Counted from the stretch's first letter, positions 1 through 5,165 are shown. The stretch is DNA of 5,227 nt from VGOB01 sp034435315 (GCA_034435315.1 DAOTYB010000337.1:1-5227), one strand, 5' to 3'. Notes: generated from the sequence alone by a model not told the origin. Numbers and translations are program-made.

Positions 1-67
1 TATCCACGAGACGGGTAGTGCTGCTCGGACGCCCTGTCGGCTACGTTTGCCCCATCTGCCCCCTGCG

Positions 68-99
68 AACCATATCAGTTCTTGACAGAGAACACGGTT
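68..99. repeat. Small nested palindrome next to the left repeat copy
   Basis: AACC (68-71) pairs with GGTT (96-99), and inside them GTTCT (78-82) pairs with AGAAC (89-93) around a TGACAG loop. It lies between the repeat core (100-149) and a C-rich patch (49-65). On the reverse strand that patch reads CAGGGGGCAGATGGGGC, similar to the CAGGGGGAGATGGG that follows the core directly in the right copy. The palindrome may therefore be an insertion into the left copy, or a chance structure or operator-like site. Confidence 0.35.
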
Positions 100-172
100 G
101 CTCTCCCCGCATAGCAGGGAGAGAAGGGGGCAGGGGGATGAGTGGGGTTGTTCCCGGGACACGACGGCGAAA
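100..172 (-). repeat. Left copy of GC-rich inverted-repeat intergenic element
   Basis: Read on the reverse strand, this matches the element at 5079-5148 in the same order: TTTCGCC, a short variable part, GGGAA-AACCCC, CTCATCCCCCTGCCCCCT, then a hairpin with CTCTCCC/GGGAGAG arms. By hand alignment, 100-149 matches 5097-5148 at 45 of 52 columns, with a 2-nt gap. Its internal hairpin pairs 101-110 with 114-123 around an ATA loop, with one mismatch. The pattern resembles REP/MITE-like intergenic repeats. It carries no transposase and no coding potential. Confidence 0.7.
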
Positions 173-177
173 TTCAG

Positions 178-242
178 GCTCAGCCATTGGCTTGCGTTAG
201 TCGTCGGTTCCTAACCGATAGCGAGCGAGCCCGGGGCTGAGC
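178..242. other. Extended imperfect stem-loop
   Basis: Three nested stems can be drawn. The outer one is GCTCAGCC (178-185) with GGCTGAGC (235-242), 8 perfect pairs. The middle one is GGCTTGC (189-195) with GCGAGCC (225-231), 7 pairs including one wobble. The apical one is TCGGTT (204-209) with AACCGA (213-218) around a CCT loop. The outer and middle stems are separated by a symmetric 3x3 internal loop. There is no T-tract on the + strand, so it is not a typical terminator for that strand. It could be a structured leader of the downstream transporter gene, a small RNA, or part of the adjacent repeat. It matches no RNA family I recognise. Confidence 0.4.
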
Positions 243-256
243 AGTTACGAGGAAAG

Positions 257-346
257 ATGAAAAAAAGAGAGAGGAATTTGCCATTCTTGATTTTCAATCA
301 CAAATCGCAAATCGAAAATCTAAAATCTAGAATTTCATCATGCTGA
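257..346 (+). CDS. Possible 29-codon leader ORF overlapping the transporter start
   Basis: An ATG at 257 follows a GAGG Shine-Dalgarno-like sequence (249-252, 4-nt gap). The frame stays open for 29 codons, beginning MKKRERNLPF and ending at TGA 344-346. Its last codons overlap the transporter ATG (340-342) in another frame. The second half is simply the translation of the heptameric array, giving a basic, polar, unremarkable peptide. The downstream gene lacks its own ribosome binding site, so translational coupling is conceivable. The ORF could equally be a by-product of the AT-rich repeat. I recognise no family and rate it weakly supported. Confidence 0.2.
   Translation: MKKRERNLPFLIFNHKSQIENLKSRISSC
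283..338 (+). repeat. Degenerate heptameric tandem array
   Basis: From 283 the sequence can be read as eight consecutive 7-nt units, each beginning AT: ATTCTTG, ATTTTCA, ATCACAA, ATCGCAA, ATCGAAA, ATCTAAA, ATCTAGA, ATTTCAT. The five from 297 to 331 share the pattern ATCNNNA. The array ends one base before the transporter start codon at 340, where a ribosome binding site would be expected. It is much more AT-rich than the flanking DNA. It resembles the short tandemly repeated heptamers known from cyanobacterial intergenic DNA, but I cannot assign it to a named family. Confidence 0.6.
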
Positions 347-1218
347 TTGGCATCCTTCTAGGTCTGTTGAGCGCGTTCATCTGGGCGACAACCAGTCTGG
401 CGATCAAAGCGCAAGCGGAGCAAACGAATCCTATTTCGTTCAACGCGTTTCGGATGTTCGTCGCGACGATTTTTACTTTCGCACTGTTACCTTTCTTCGG
501 GGGTTTGCCCTCTCTGGTGCAAACTCCCTGGGATGCGATGCTGATCCTGGCTACCTCATCGGTCATCGGTATTGCCATCGGCGATTCGCTGTATTTCTGG
601 AGTATGACAAAAATCGGTGCGGCGCGCGCCCTGCCGATTTCGGGAACGTATCCGCTGTTCACGTGGGCGCTGGCGGTGCCTTTGTTGAACGAACCGATCA
701 CGCTCGCCGACATGATGGGCACAGTACTGGTCGTCGCAGGTGTGTATCTTTTGTCGCCGGGGAACGAAACGCACACGGTTGCCGATGCGCGCACGGCGCG
801 CCTGGGAGTGGTGGCCGCGATTGCCGCAGCGGCATTGTGGGCACTCGCGACGACGATGCTCAAGATTGGTGTACAACAATCCCCGCAGGTCATTGTCGTC
901 AACGCGATTCGTTTGCCGGTCGCCACGCTGGCGAGCGCGCTGGTCGCGCAAGCGTACGGCGGTGCGCGCGTGTGGGCAGGGTACACGCGCCAGAATTTGC
1001 CTCGCCTCATCGCCCTGTCAATGTACAGCACAGGGTTGGGAATGATTGTGTGGACGCTGACGGTAGAGTACGCGGGCGCGGCGCGCGCGGCACTCCTCAA
1101 TACTGCCGCACCGTTAATCGGTGTGCCACTCTCGGTACTCTTTTTGCGCGAGCGGGTGACGCGCCGCATGATGACCGGCACGTTGCTTGCGGTCCTGGGC
1201 GTGTGGTTGATTTTGTGA
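340..1218 (+). CDS. EamA/DMT-family membrane transporter
   Basis: The gene encodes a 292-residue inner-membrane protein of the drug/metabolite transporter superfamily. The substrate cannot be told; relatives export amino acids, nucleosides, drugs or other metabolites. About ten hydrophobic segments are visible (roughly residues 2-21, 32-53, 66-88, 93-115, 123-139, 154-173, 182-204, 221-240, 246-270, 276-292). They form two tandem EamA repeats. Each repeat carries the family's hallmark near its end: ARALPISGTYPLFTWALAV with LNEPIT (about 95-121), and GAARAALLNTAAPLIGVPL with LRERVT (about 246-274). Length is normal for the family. The ATG at 340 is chosen because transmembrane helix 1 begins at residue 2. 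No Shine-Dalgarno sequence precedes it; a heptameric AT-rich array occupies that position. The protein ends directly after helix 10, without the usual short cytoplasmic tail. It is convergent with the lipoprotein gene and shares a terminator hairpin with it. Confidence 0.9.
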   Translation: MLIGILLGLLSAFIWATTSLAIKAQAEQTNPISFNAFRMFVATIFTFALLPFFGGLPSLVQTPWDAMLILATSSVIGIAIGDSLYFWSMTKIGAARALPISGTYPLFTWALAVPLLNEPITLADMMGTVLVVAGVYLLSPGNETHTVADARTARLGVVAAIAAAALWALATTMLKIGVQQSPQVIVVNAIRLPVATLASALVAQAYGGARVWAGYTRQNLPRLIALSMYSTGLGMIVWTLTVEYAGAARAALLNTAAPLIGVPLSVLFLRERVTRRMMTGTLLAVLGVWLIL

Positions 1219-1223
1219 AACAG

Positions 1224-1256
1224 AAATGGCGCAGGAGAATCTCCTGCGCCATTTTT
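1224..1256. terminator. Bidirectional Rho-independent terminator
   Basis: AAATGGCGCAGGAG (1224-1237) pairs perfectly with CTCCTGCGCCATTT (1241-1254) around an AAT loop, giving a 14-bp stem. On the + strand the stem runs into ATTTTT (1251-1256), an intrinsic terminator for the transporter gene, whose stop is 6 nt upstream. On the reverse strand it is followed by ATTTCTGTTT and lies just past the lipoprotein stop (1267-1269). It therefore probably terminates both convergent genes. Confidence 0.9.
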
Positions 1257-1266
1257 GATTGGTGTG

Positions 1267-2406
1267 TTAGCGTGTCCACGAAGGATGTGTGCCACCCACC
1301 GTGGTGAGACGCGTCAGATGACCACCGTTCCTGTCCACCATCCAGATATCGAATTGACCGCCACGCGTGGAGGCAAACGCAATCCAGTTGCCATCGGGGG
1401 ACCAGGTGGGGGTCAAATCCATCGGACCCGGCGTGATGGCGCGCACGTTCGTGCCATCGGCGTTCATCAAATAGATGCGCCACTTGCCGCCATCGCGATC
1501 AGAAGCAAAGGCGATGGTCTTACCATCGGGGCTAAAGACCGGCGCGATGTTGTTGGCGGTGGGCAGGTTCGTCAAGTTGCGCGCGCCCTGTCCATCGGCG
1601 TAGATGGTGTACACATCGGGCGATTGGGTGGTGTTGTAACTAATCGTCAGCAAGTTTTCCTTGCCCCACGATAGACCGCCGCGATACTGTTCACCTTCCC
1701 CGAATTTAATCAGGCACTCGAATTTTTCGCTGCACTTGGTTCCATCAGACTTGATGATGACGAGTGCCCAGGATTGTTGCCTGGCGCCCATTTTGATGAA
1801 CGCGATGCGTTTCCCGTCAGATGACCAGGTCGGACTCGACAAACCGCCCCCCACATCCGACGAGTAGAGCGACACTTCGCGATTCCCTTCGAGGACTTTT
1901 AAGACGTTTTGCGCGCCGGGGGCACCGGTAAAAATGTAGGCAAAAGCAGAACTCGCCGGCGACCATTCACCCACATGCGCATTCGTGCCGTGACCATCCA
2001 ACGTCAAATCCATTACCGGACCGATGGTGACAAACGGGCTGACGCGCCCCGTAGCGACATCCACGATGGCCATTCGCTCGACACCACCTTCCGTGATGCG
2101 AAACGCGATGCTACCTTTGGGATCTGGAAAACGCAGCGGCGTTGGCGTCACAGCGGGCTTGGGCGTCGCCGGGAGTGGCGTACGTGTAGGAGTCACGCGC
2201 GGCGCGGTGGGCGTCGGCGAAGGAGGCACCGGCGTCAAGGTAGGCGGTACCGTAGGTGAAGGTGGAATGCGCGTGGCAGTTGGGGGTGGCGGCGGCAGCG
2301 TGATCGTTGGCGTAGGAACGCGCGTCGGTGTGGGCGGCGCGCTACATCCCAGCACCAGCACAACCAGCACCGTCAGTGCCAGGCAGGTCAACAATTTTCC
2401 TTTCAC
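1267..2406 (-). CDS. Lipoprotein with Pro/Thr-rich stalk and TolB-like beta-propeller
   Basis: The gene encodes 379 residues from a GTG start at 2406. An AGGAG box sits 8 nt upstream, and the start gives a clean type II signal peptide: basic KGK (2-4), a hydrophobic core, and lipobox VLGC with Cys21 as the predicted lipidated residue. Residues 22-97 are a Pro/Thr-rich linker, probably an extended stalk. Residues 98-379 form PD40/WD40-like repeats (blades near 98-126, 146-178, 191-235, 243-280, 288-325, 332-379) with WSSDGKRIAF, FSPDGKTIAFASDRDGG and WSPDGNWIAFASTRGG, and NADGT-type turns. This is the pattern of TolB-type propellers, probably six blades. Family knowledge suggests a protein- or ligand-binding surface scaffold; no catalytic residues are evident. 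C225 and C231 in blade 3 could form a disulfide. A longer frame to 2604 would overlap ftsK and bury the signal peptide, so it is rejected. There is no evidence of a Pal/Tol operon. Confidence 0.88.
   Translation of the reverse strand: MKGKLLTCLALTVLVVLVLGCSAPPTPTRVPTPTITLPPPPPTATRIPPSPTVPPTLTPVPPSPTPTAPRVTPTRTPLPATPKPAVTPTPLRFPDPKGSIAFRITEGGVERMAIVDVATGRVSPFVTIGPVMDLTLDGHGTNAHVGEWSPASSAFAYIFTGAPGAQNVLKVLEGNREVSLYSSDVGGGLSSPTWSSDGKRIAFIKMGARQQSWALVIIKSDGTKCSEKFECLIKFGEGEQYRGGLSWGKENLLTISYNTTQSPDVYTIYADGQGARNLTNLPTANNIAPVFSPDGKTIAFASDRDGGKWRIYLMNADGTNVRAITPGPMDLTPTWSPDGNWIAFASTRGGQFDIWMVDRNGGHLTRLTTVGGTHPSWTR
2128..2343 (-). repeat. Low-complexity Pro/Thr-coding tract
   Basis: This part of the lipoprotein gene encodes residues 22-93, made mostly of Pro, Thr, Val, Arg and Ala in irregular PTPT, PPSPT and VTPTRTP units. 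The units are degenerate at DNA level, not exact tandem copies. Such stalks are common after the lipobox in Gram-positive-like and Chloroflexota lipoproteins, and probably hold the propeller away from the membrane. Confidence 0.7.
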
Positions 2407-2414
2407 AAAATCTT

Positions 2415-2419
2415 CTCCT
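2415..2419 (-). promoter_or_regulatory. Ribosome binding site fixing the lipoprotein GTG start
   Basis: On the reverse strand AGGAG (2419 to 2415) lies 8 nt before GTG at 2406-2404. It decides in favour of this GTG over an in-frame GTG 18 nt upstream (2424), which has no ribosome binding site and lies against the AGGAG itself. Confidence 0.8.
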
Positions 2420-2503
2420 TTCACAGTATTTCCAAAACATCTTACGGGCAATCGGAGGCGATGCTCTCCACGGCTCGGCGGTATGGTGAATAGATAAGAG
2501 CCG

Positions 2504-2521
2504 ACGCCACTGCCAGCGTCC
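2504..2521 (-). other. Small hairpin at the start of the lipoprotein leader
   Basis: On the reverse strand GACGC (2521-2517) pairs with GCGTC (2508-2504) around an 8-nt loop. It falls at or just after the transcription start expected from the promoter at 2527-2555, so it would cap the 5' end of an untranslated leader of about 114 nt. There is no T-tract, so a role as the ftsK terminator is unlikely. No other terminator is visible between ftsK and the lipoprotein gene. Confidence 0.3.
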
Positions 2522-2526
2522 CTGAA

Positions 2527-2555
2527 ACTATAGCATAAAATTGGATGTTGGACAA
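2527..2555 (-). promoter_or_regulatory. Predicted sigma-70-type promoter of the lipoprotein gene
   Basis: On the reverse strand TTGTCC (2555-2550) and TATAGT (2532-2527) are separated by exactly 17 nt, with an extended -10 TGC directly before TATAGT. The -35 matches consensus at 4 of 6 positions and the -10 at 5 of 6. It begins 9 nt after the ftsK stop codon. The lipoprotein gene can thus be transcribed independently, with a leader of about 114 nt. Confidence 0.55.
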
Positions 2556-2564
2556 ATCTGCCCG

Positions 2565-4931
2565 TCAATCCTTTTCCAGATCCTCCCAGTCCTTTTCGGT
2601 CCAATCTGCAAATTCATCTTCCTCAAAGCGACGCGCGGCAGGCGTGCTGGGCGGCTCGCTCGAACGCGCGCGCACGACCTTCGGCGGTCGGCGATCAGCG
2701 GTCGTCAGCACGGCGCGTCCTTTCGTTGGTCCTTCATCGGGTCCCACGATACCGTGCGTCTGGAGCAATGTCATCAGACGCGCCGCGCGCGCATAGCCGA
2801 TGCGCAGTTTACGTTGCAACAACGACACCGAGACGCGCGCGTGTTGCTGCACAATTTCGATGGCTTGAGGGAGCAGGTCGTCCTCCGCCGCTTCGGGGGA
2901 CGTCTCCGCTGGGGTGCGCCACAGCGACGGTTGAACATAGCGCGCTTTGGCTGGCGCGTGGGGAGACATTTGGCTTTTCCAATGCTTCACCAGACGTTCC
3001 AACTCACGATCCGAAACAAAGCACCCTTGCAAGCGCACCAGTTTGGAAGCGTCGCTTGCCATATACAACATATCGCCGCGTCCCAGTAATTTTTCCGCGC
3101 CGGGCGTATCGAGAACGACGCGCGAATCAATCTGGCTTGTGACCGCGAAGGAGATCCGCGCGGGAAAGTTGGCTTTGATGAGACCCGTCACCACATCCAC
3201 CGAGGGACGTTGCGTCGCGAGAATCAGGTGAATGCCGGTCGCGCGCGCCATTTGCGCCAGACGCGTGATCGCTTTTTCCACTTCCTCAGCGGCGATCATC
3301 ATCAAATCGGCAAGTTCATCCACGATGATGATGAGATATGGCAAACGTTCGCGTTCGGTGTGTCCTTCGACGATCTGGTTGTAACCGTCTATGTTGCGCG
3401 CGCCCACCTGCGCAAACAAACGAAACCGCCGATCCATCTCCGCCACCGCGCTCTGCAATGCCTCGACGGCTTTGACCGTTTCGACGACGACCGGCTCGCG
3501 CAAGTGAGGAATGCCGTTAAAGTTCACCAATTCGACGCGCTTGGGATCCACCATTACAAAGTTCACTTCATCGGGGGTCGTCGTGCACAAGAGACAGGCG
3601 ATAATCGAATTCACGCACACGGATTTGCCGGAACCGGTCGCGCCCGAGATGAGGAGATGCGGCATCGTTTCCAGATTGGCACAAATCGGTTGACCGGCAA
3701 CATCTTGCCCCAGCGCGATCTTGAGTTTCGATTTTATCGCTCGGAACGCTTCCGATTCCATCACACTCCGCAGACTGACCAGCGCGACCTGCGAATTGGG
3801 CACCTCAATGCCGACAAGGCTTTTGCCCGGCACCGGCGCTTCGATGCGAATCGGCGCGGCGGCGAGCGCGAGTTCCAGATCGTGTTGCAGCGCGCTGATG
3901 CGGCTCACCTTGACTTTGACGCGATGCACCTGACCGTCCACACCTCTTTGTTCGACAAAACCCGGCTCGATACCAAATTGCGTGATGGTGGGTCCTTGAT
4001 TGACTTCAACAACCTTGGCGGGTACTCCAAAGTGCGCCAGCGTCTCTTCGATCTTGTGCACGCGCGCGCGAATCTCCTGTTGATTGATTTCGTTTTCCGA
4101 ACTCTCTTCCAAAATCTGGGAGATATCGGGCAGTTGCCATTCGCGTGGCAGGCCTGGTGCAGCGGGAGGTGTATCACCAATGATCCGCGCGGTCACCGGT
4201 GCGGGAGCACCGGAGACGCGTTCGTCCGGCGCAGAGGGTATCGCCGGAACAGGTCGCGGGGGCGAAACCTCGCGTGGCGCAGTGGGCGGCGCGATGGCAT
4301 CCCGGCGCGGCGGTTTAGCATGCGCCGCGCGAAATTGGGCTATCTCGCGCGGCAAATTCTTGAGGATGCGCAACACATACAGCGCGCGCCGCGTGAGTTC
4401 CGGCAAGGAAATGTTGAACAGCAAAATCAAGGTGATGCCCAGGAGTGCCAGCACTGCCAGCAACGCACCGATCTCGCCCAGCGCGCCAATCAACGCGGAC
4501 ACCAGCATCCAGCCCACCACGCCACCACCTTGAAATCCAACGGGTTGACGTGTCGGCTCAAGGGGCGTAAAGAGCCAATGCAAAAACATCAGGAGGATGA
4601 CGTACATCAAGCCGATGCCCAGCGGACGCTCCCAGCCGAGGTTCCACGTCTTATCGAGCGCGTCGAGAATCAACCAGACTCCCAGACCCAACAGGAGCAA
4701 GGGAGCGAAATACACGCCCCAACCCAACAAGCCGCGCAGCAACTGGGTCCACAGCGTTAAAAACACTCCGCCGCTCAGATTGAATGCCCCCAGCGCGGTG
4801 AGCGCGGCAAGAATGATCACGCCGATAGCAATGATCTCTTCCCAGCGTTCTGGATCGAGTCGCCAGAACGGTTTACTGGGCTTGGGTTCTGGTTTAGCGG
4901 GCGCGCGTGCGCGCGGCTTGTGTGCACTCAT
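2565..4931 (-). CDS. ftsK: DNA translocase FtsK/SpoIIIE
   Basis: The gene encodes 788 residues, close to the length of SpoIIIE-type translocases. FtsK is a septum-anchored hexameric ATPase that pumps double-stranded DNA to clear the chromosome from the division plane. After a basic Pro/Lys-rich N-terminus (1-22), hydrophobic segments lie near 33-55, 64-90, 102-122 and 138-173; the last may be two helices. A Pro/Ala-rich linker (about 199-266) leads to the alpha domain (about 280-375). The RecA-like motor follows, with Walker A GATGSGKS (430-437; K436), Walker B LIIIVDELADL (533-543; D538, E539) and the family motifs ATGIHLILATQRPS (564-577) and LLGRGDML (615-622). The winged-helix gamma domain (about 683-745) has RKLRIGYARAAR (707-718), the DNA-recognition helix region that binds polarity sequences in E. 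coli FtsK. The protein ends in an acidic, Trp-containing tail (about 768-788). The ATG at 4931 has no Shine-Dalgarno sequence and lies 14 nt downstream of a perfect TATAAT. All key residues are present, so it appears functional. Confidence 0.97.
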   Translation of the reverse strand: MSAHKPRARAPAKPEPKPSKPFWRLDPERWEEIIAIGVIILAALTALGAFNLSGGVFLTLWTQLLRGLLGWGVYFAPLLLLGLGVWLILDALDKTWNLGWERPLGIGLMYVILLMFLHWLFTPLEPTRQPVGFQGGGVVGWMLVSALIGALGEIGALLAVLALLGITLILLFNISLPELTRRALYVLRILKNLPREIAQFRAAHAKPPRRDAIAPPTAPREVSPPRPVPAIPSAPDERVSGAPAPVTARIIGDTPPAAPGLPREWQLPDISQILEESSENEINQQEIRARVHKIEETLAHFGVPAKVVEVNQGPTITQFGIEPGFVEQRGVDGQVHRVKVKVSRISALQHDLELALAAAPIRIEAPVPGKSLVGIEVPNSQVALVSLRSVMESEAFRAIKSKLKIALGQDVAGQPICANLETMPHLLISGATGSGKSVCVNSIIACLLCTTTPDEVNFVMVDPKRVELVNFNGIPHLREPVVVETVKAVEALQSAVAEMDRRFRLFAQVGARNIDGYNQIVEGHTERERLPYLIIIVDELADLMMIAAEEVEKAITRLAQMARATGIHLILATQRPSVDVVTGLIKANFPARISFAVTSQIDSRVVLDTPGAEKLLGRGDMLYMASDASKLVRLQGCFVSDRELERLVKHWKSQMSPHAPAKARYVQPSLWRTPAETSPEAAEDDLLPQAIEIVQQHARVSVSLLQRKLRIGYARAARLMTLLQTHGIVGPDEGPTKGRAVLTTADRRPPKVVRARSSEPPSTPAARRFEEDEFADWTEKDWEDLEKD

Positions 4932-4945
4932 AATCGAACATTTGT

Positions 4946-4975
4946 ATTATACACCCAGTTGGGGCGAAAAGTAAA
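4946..4975 (-). promoter_or_regulatory. Predicted promoter of ftsK, giving a near-leaderless mRNA
   Basis: On the reverse strand a perfect TATAAT (4951-4946) lies 14 nt before the ftsK ATG. TTTACT (4975-4970) is a 4-of-6 -35 match at 18-nt spacing. A start about 7 nt past the -10 would be near 4939, leaving only some 8 nt before the ATG and no Shine-Dalgarno sequence. Confidence 0.55.
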
Positions 4976-5016
4976 GTGTATGATCTTCGTTCATTCAGAG
5001 TAGGTGTGCACAAGTC

Positions 5017-5034
5017 TTTTCCGCCATCGGAAGG
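5017..5034. repeat. Short inverted repeat upstream of ftsK
   Basis: TTCCG (5019-5023) pairs with CGGAA (5028-5032) around CCAT, and two T-G wobbles extend it to 5017-5034. It lies about 45 nt upstream of the ftsK -35. It could be an operator or a chance hairpin; nothing decides between these. Confidence 0.25.
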
Positions 5035-5067
5035 TTACGGTGCTCATTGTTTCGCCATCGTTGTACG

Positions 5068-5085
5068 GGCGAAAAATCTTTCGCC
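5068..5085. repeat. GGCGAAA hairpin joined to the right repeat copy
   Basis: GGCGAAA (5068-5074) pairs perfectly with TTTCGCC (5079-5085) around AATC, a 7-bp stem extendable by one G-T wobble. The right arm TTTCGCC also begins the part shared with the left repeat copy (TTTCGCC at 172-166 on the reverse strand), so this hairpin is probably one end of the composite element. It may be an eroded copy of a longer palindrome. Confidence 0.5.
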
Positions 5086-5154
5086 TCGACGGGAATAACC
5101 CCTCTCATCCCCCTGCCCCCTGCTCTCTCCCCGCAAAGCGGGGAGAGCAGGGGG
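5079..5154 (+). repeat. Right copy of GC-rich inverted-repeat intergenic element
   Basis: This is the counterpart of the reverse-strand element at 100-172. It contains TTTCGCC, GGGAATAACCCC, CTCATCCCCCTGCCCCCT and then a long hairpin. The hairpin's left arm (5116-5134) and right arm GCGGGGAGAGCAGGGGG (5138-5154) form 17 pairs with a 2-nt TC bulge and an AAA loop. Beyond the hairpin, GATGGGAGGAGGGG (5156-5169) loosely mirrors CCCCTCTCATC (5099-5109), so the whole unit is an imperfect palindrome. It carries no coding capacity and is most like a REP/MITE-type dispersed repeat. Confidence 0.7.
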
Positions 5155-5165
5155 AGATGGGAGGA

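Larger units (their letters stand above)
1..339. other. Non-coding stretch with repeats, no convincing protein gene
   Basis: The only open frame of any length here (18-200) has no ribosome binding site, runs straight through the GC-rich repeat, and encodes nothing I recognise, so I do not call it. In order, the stretch holds a C-rich patch (49-65), a small nested palindrome (68-99), the left copy of a GC-rich inverted-repeat element (100-172), an extended stem-loop (178-242), a purine-rich run with a possible small ORF start (249-274) and a heptameric AT-rich array (283-338). I see no tRNA or rRNA. A TTGACA at 82-87 has no matching -10 at normal spacing. Confidence 0.7.

Noticed and set aside
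82..110. TTGACA at 82-87 as a promoter -35
   Set aside because: The position 17 nt downstream is CCCCGC, part of the repeat hairpin, so no -10 exists. The hexamer lies in the small palindrome instead.
18..200. Open frame of 60 codons on the + strand
   Set aside because: It has no ribosome binding site, runs across the GC-rich repeat hairpin, and its product is unrecognisable and compositionally odd.
297..326. Promoter inside the heptameric array (ATCACA, 18 nt, TAAAAT)
   Set aside because: The hexamers come from repeat units and match only moderately, so any AT-rich array would give similar hits. It is mentioned only as a possibility in the array finding.
327..1295. 322-codon open frame antisense to the transporter
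   Set aside because: It is a mirror of the EamA gene, and it runs through the terminator hairpin. It has no family features.
663..1307. 214-codon open frame in another frame of the transporter
   Set aside because: It is rich in Arg, Gly, His and Cys with no hydrophobic or domain pattern, and it reads through the transporter's terminator.
2128..2343. Tandem-repeat or phase-variable tract in the lipoprotein gene
   Set aside because: The Pro/Thr codon units are degenerate, with no long exact tandem copies or homopolymer runs, so slippage-based switching is not supported.
2407..2604. N-terminal extension of the lipoprotein to an ATG at 2604
   Set aside because: It would overlap the ftsK 3' end and its own promoter and place 66 residues before a perfect lipoprotein signal peptide. 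The AGGAG and GTG at 2406 explain the start better.
3210..4760. 516-codon open frame antisense to ftsK
   Set aside because: It is a shadow of the ftsK coding strand: His/Arg/Gln-rich, without recognisable domains, while ftsK has every expected motif.
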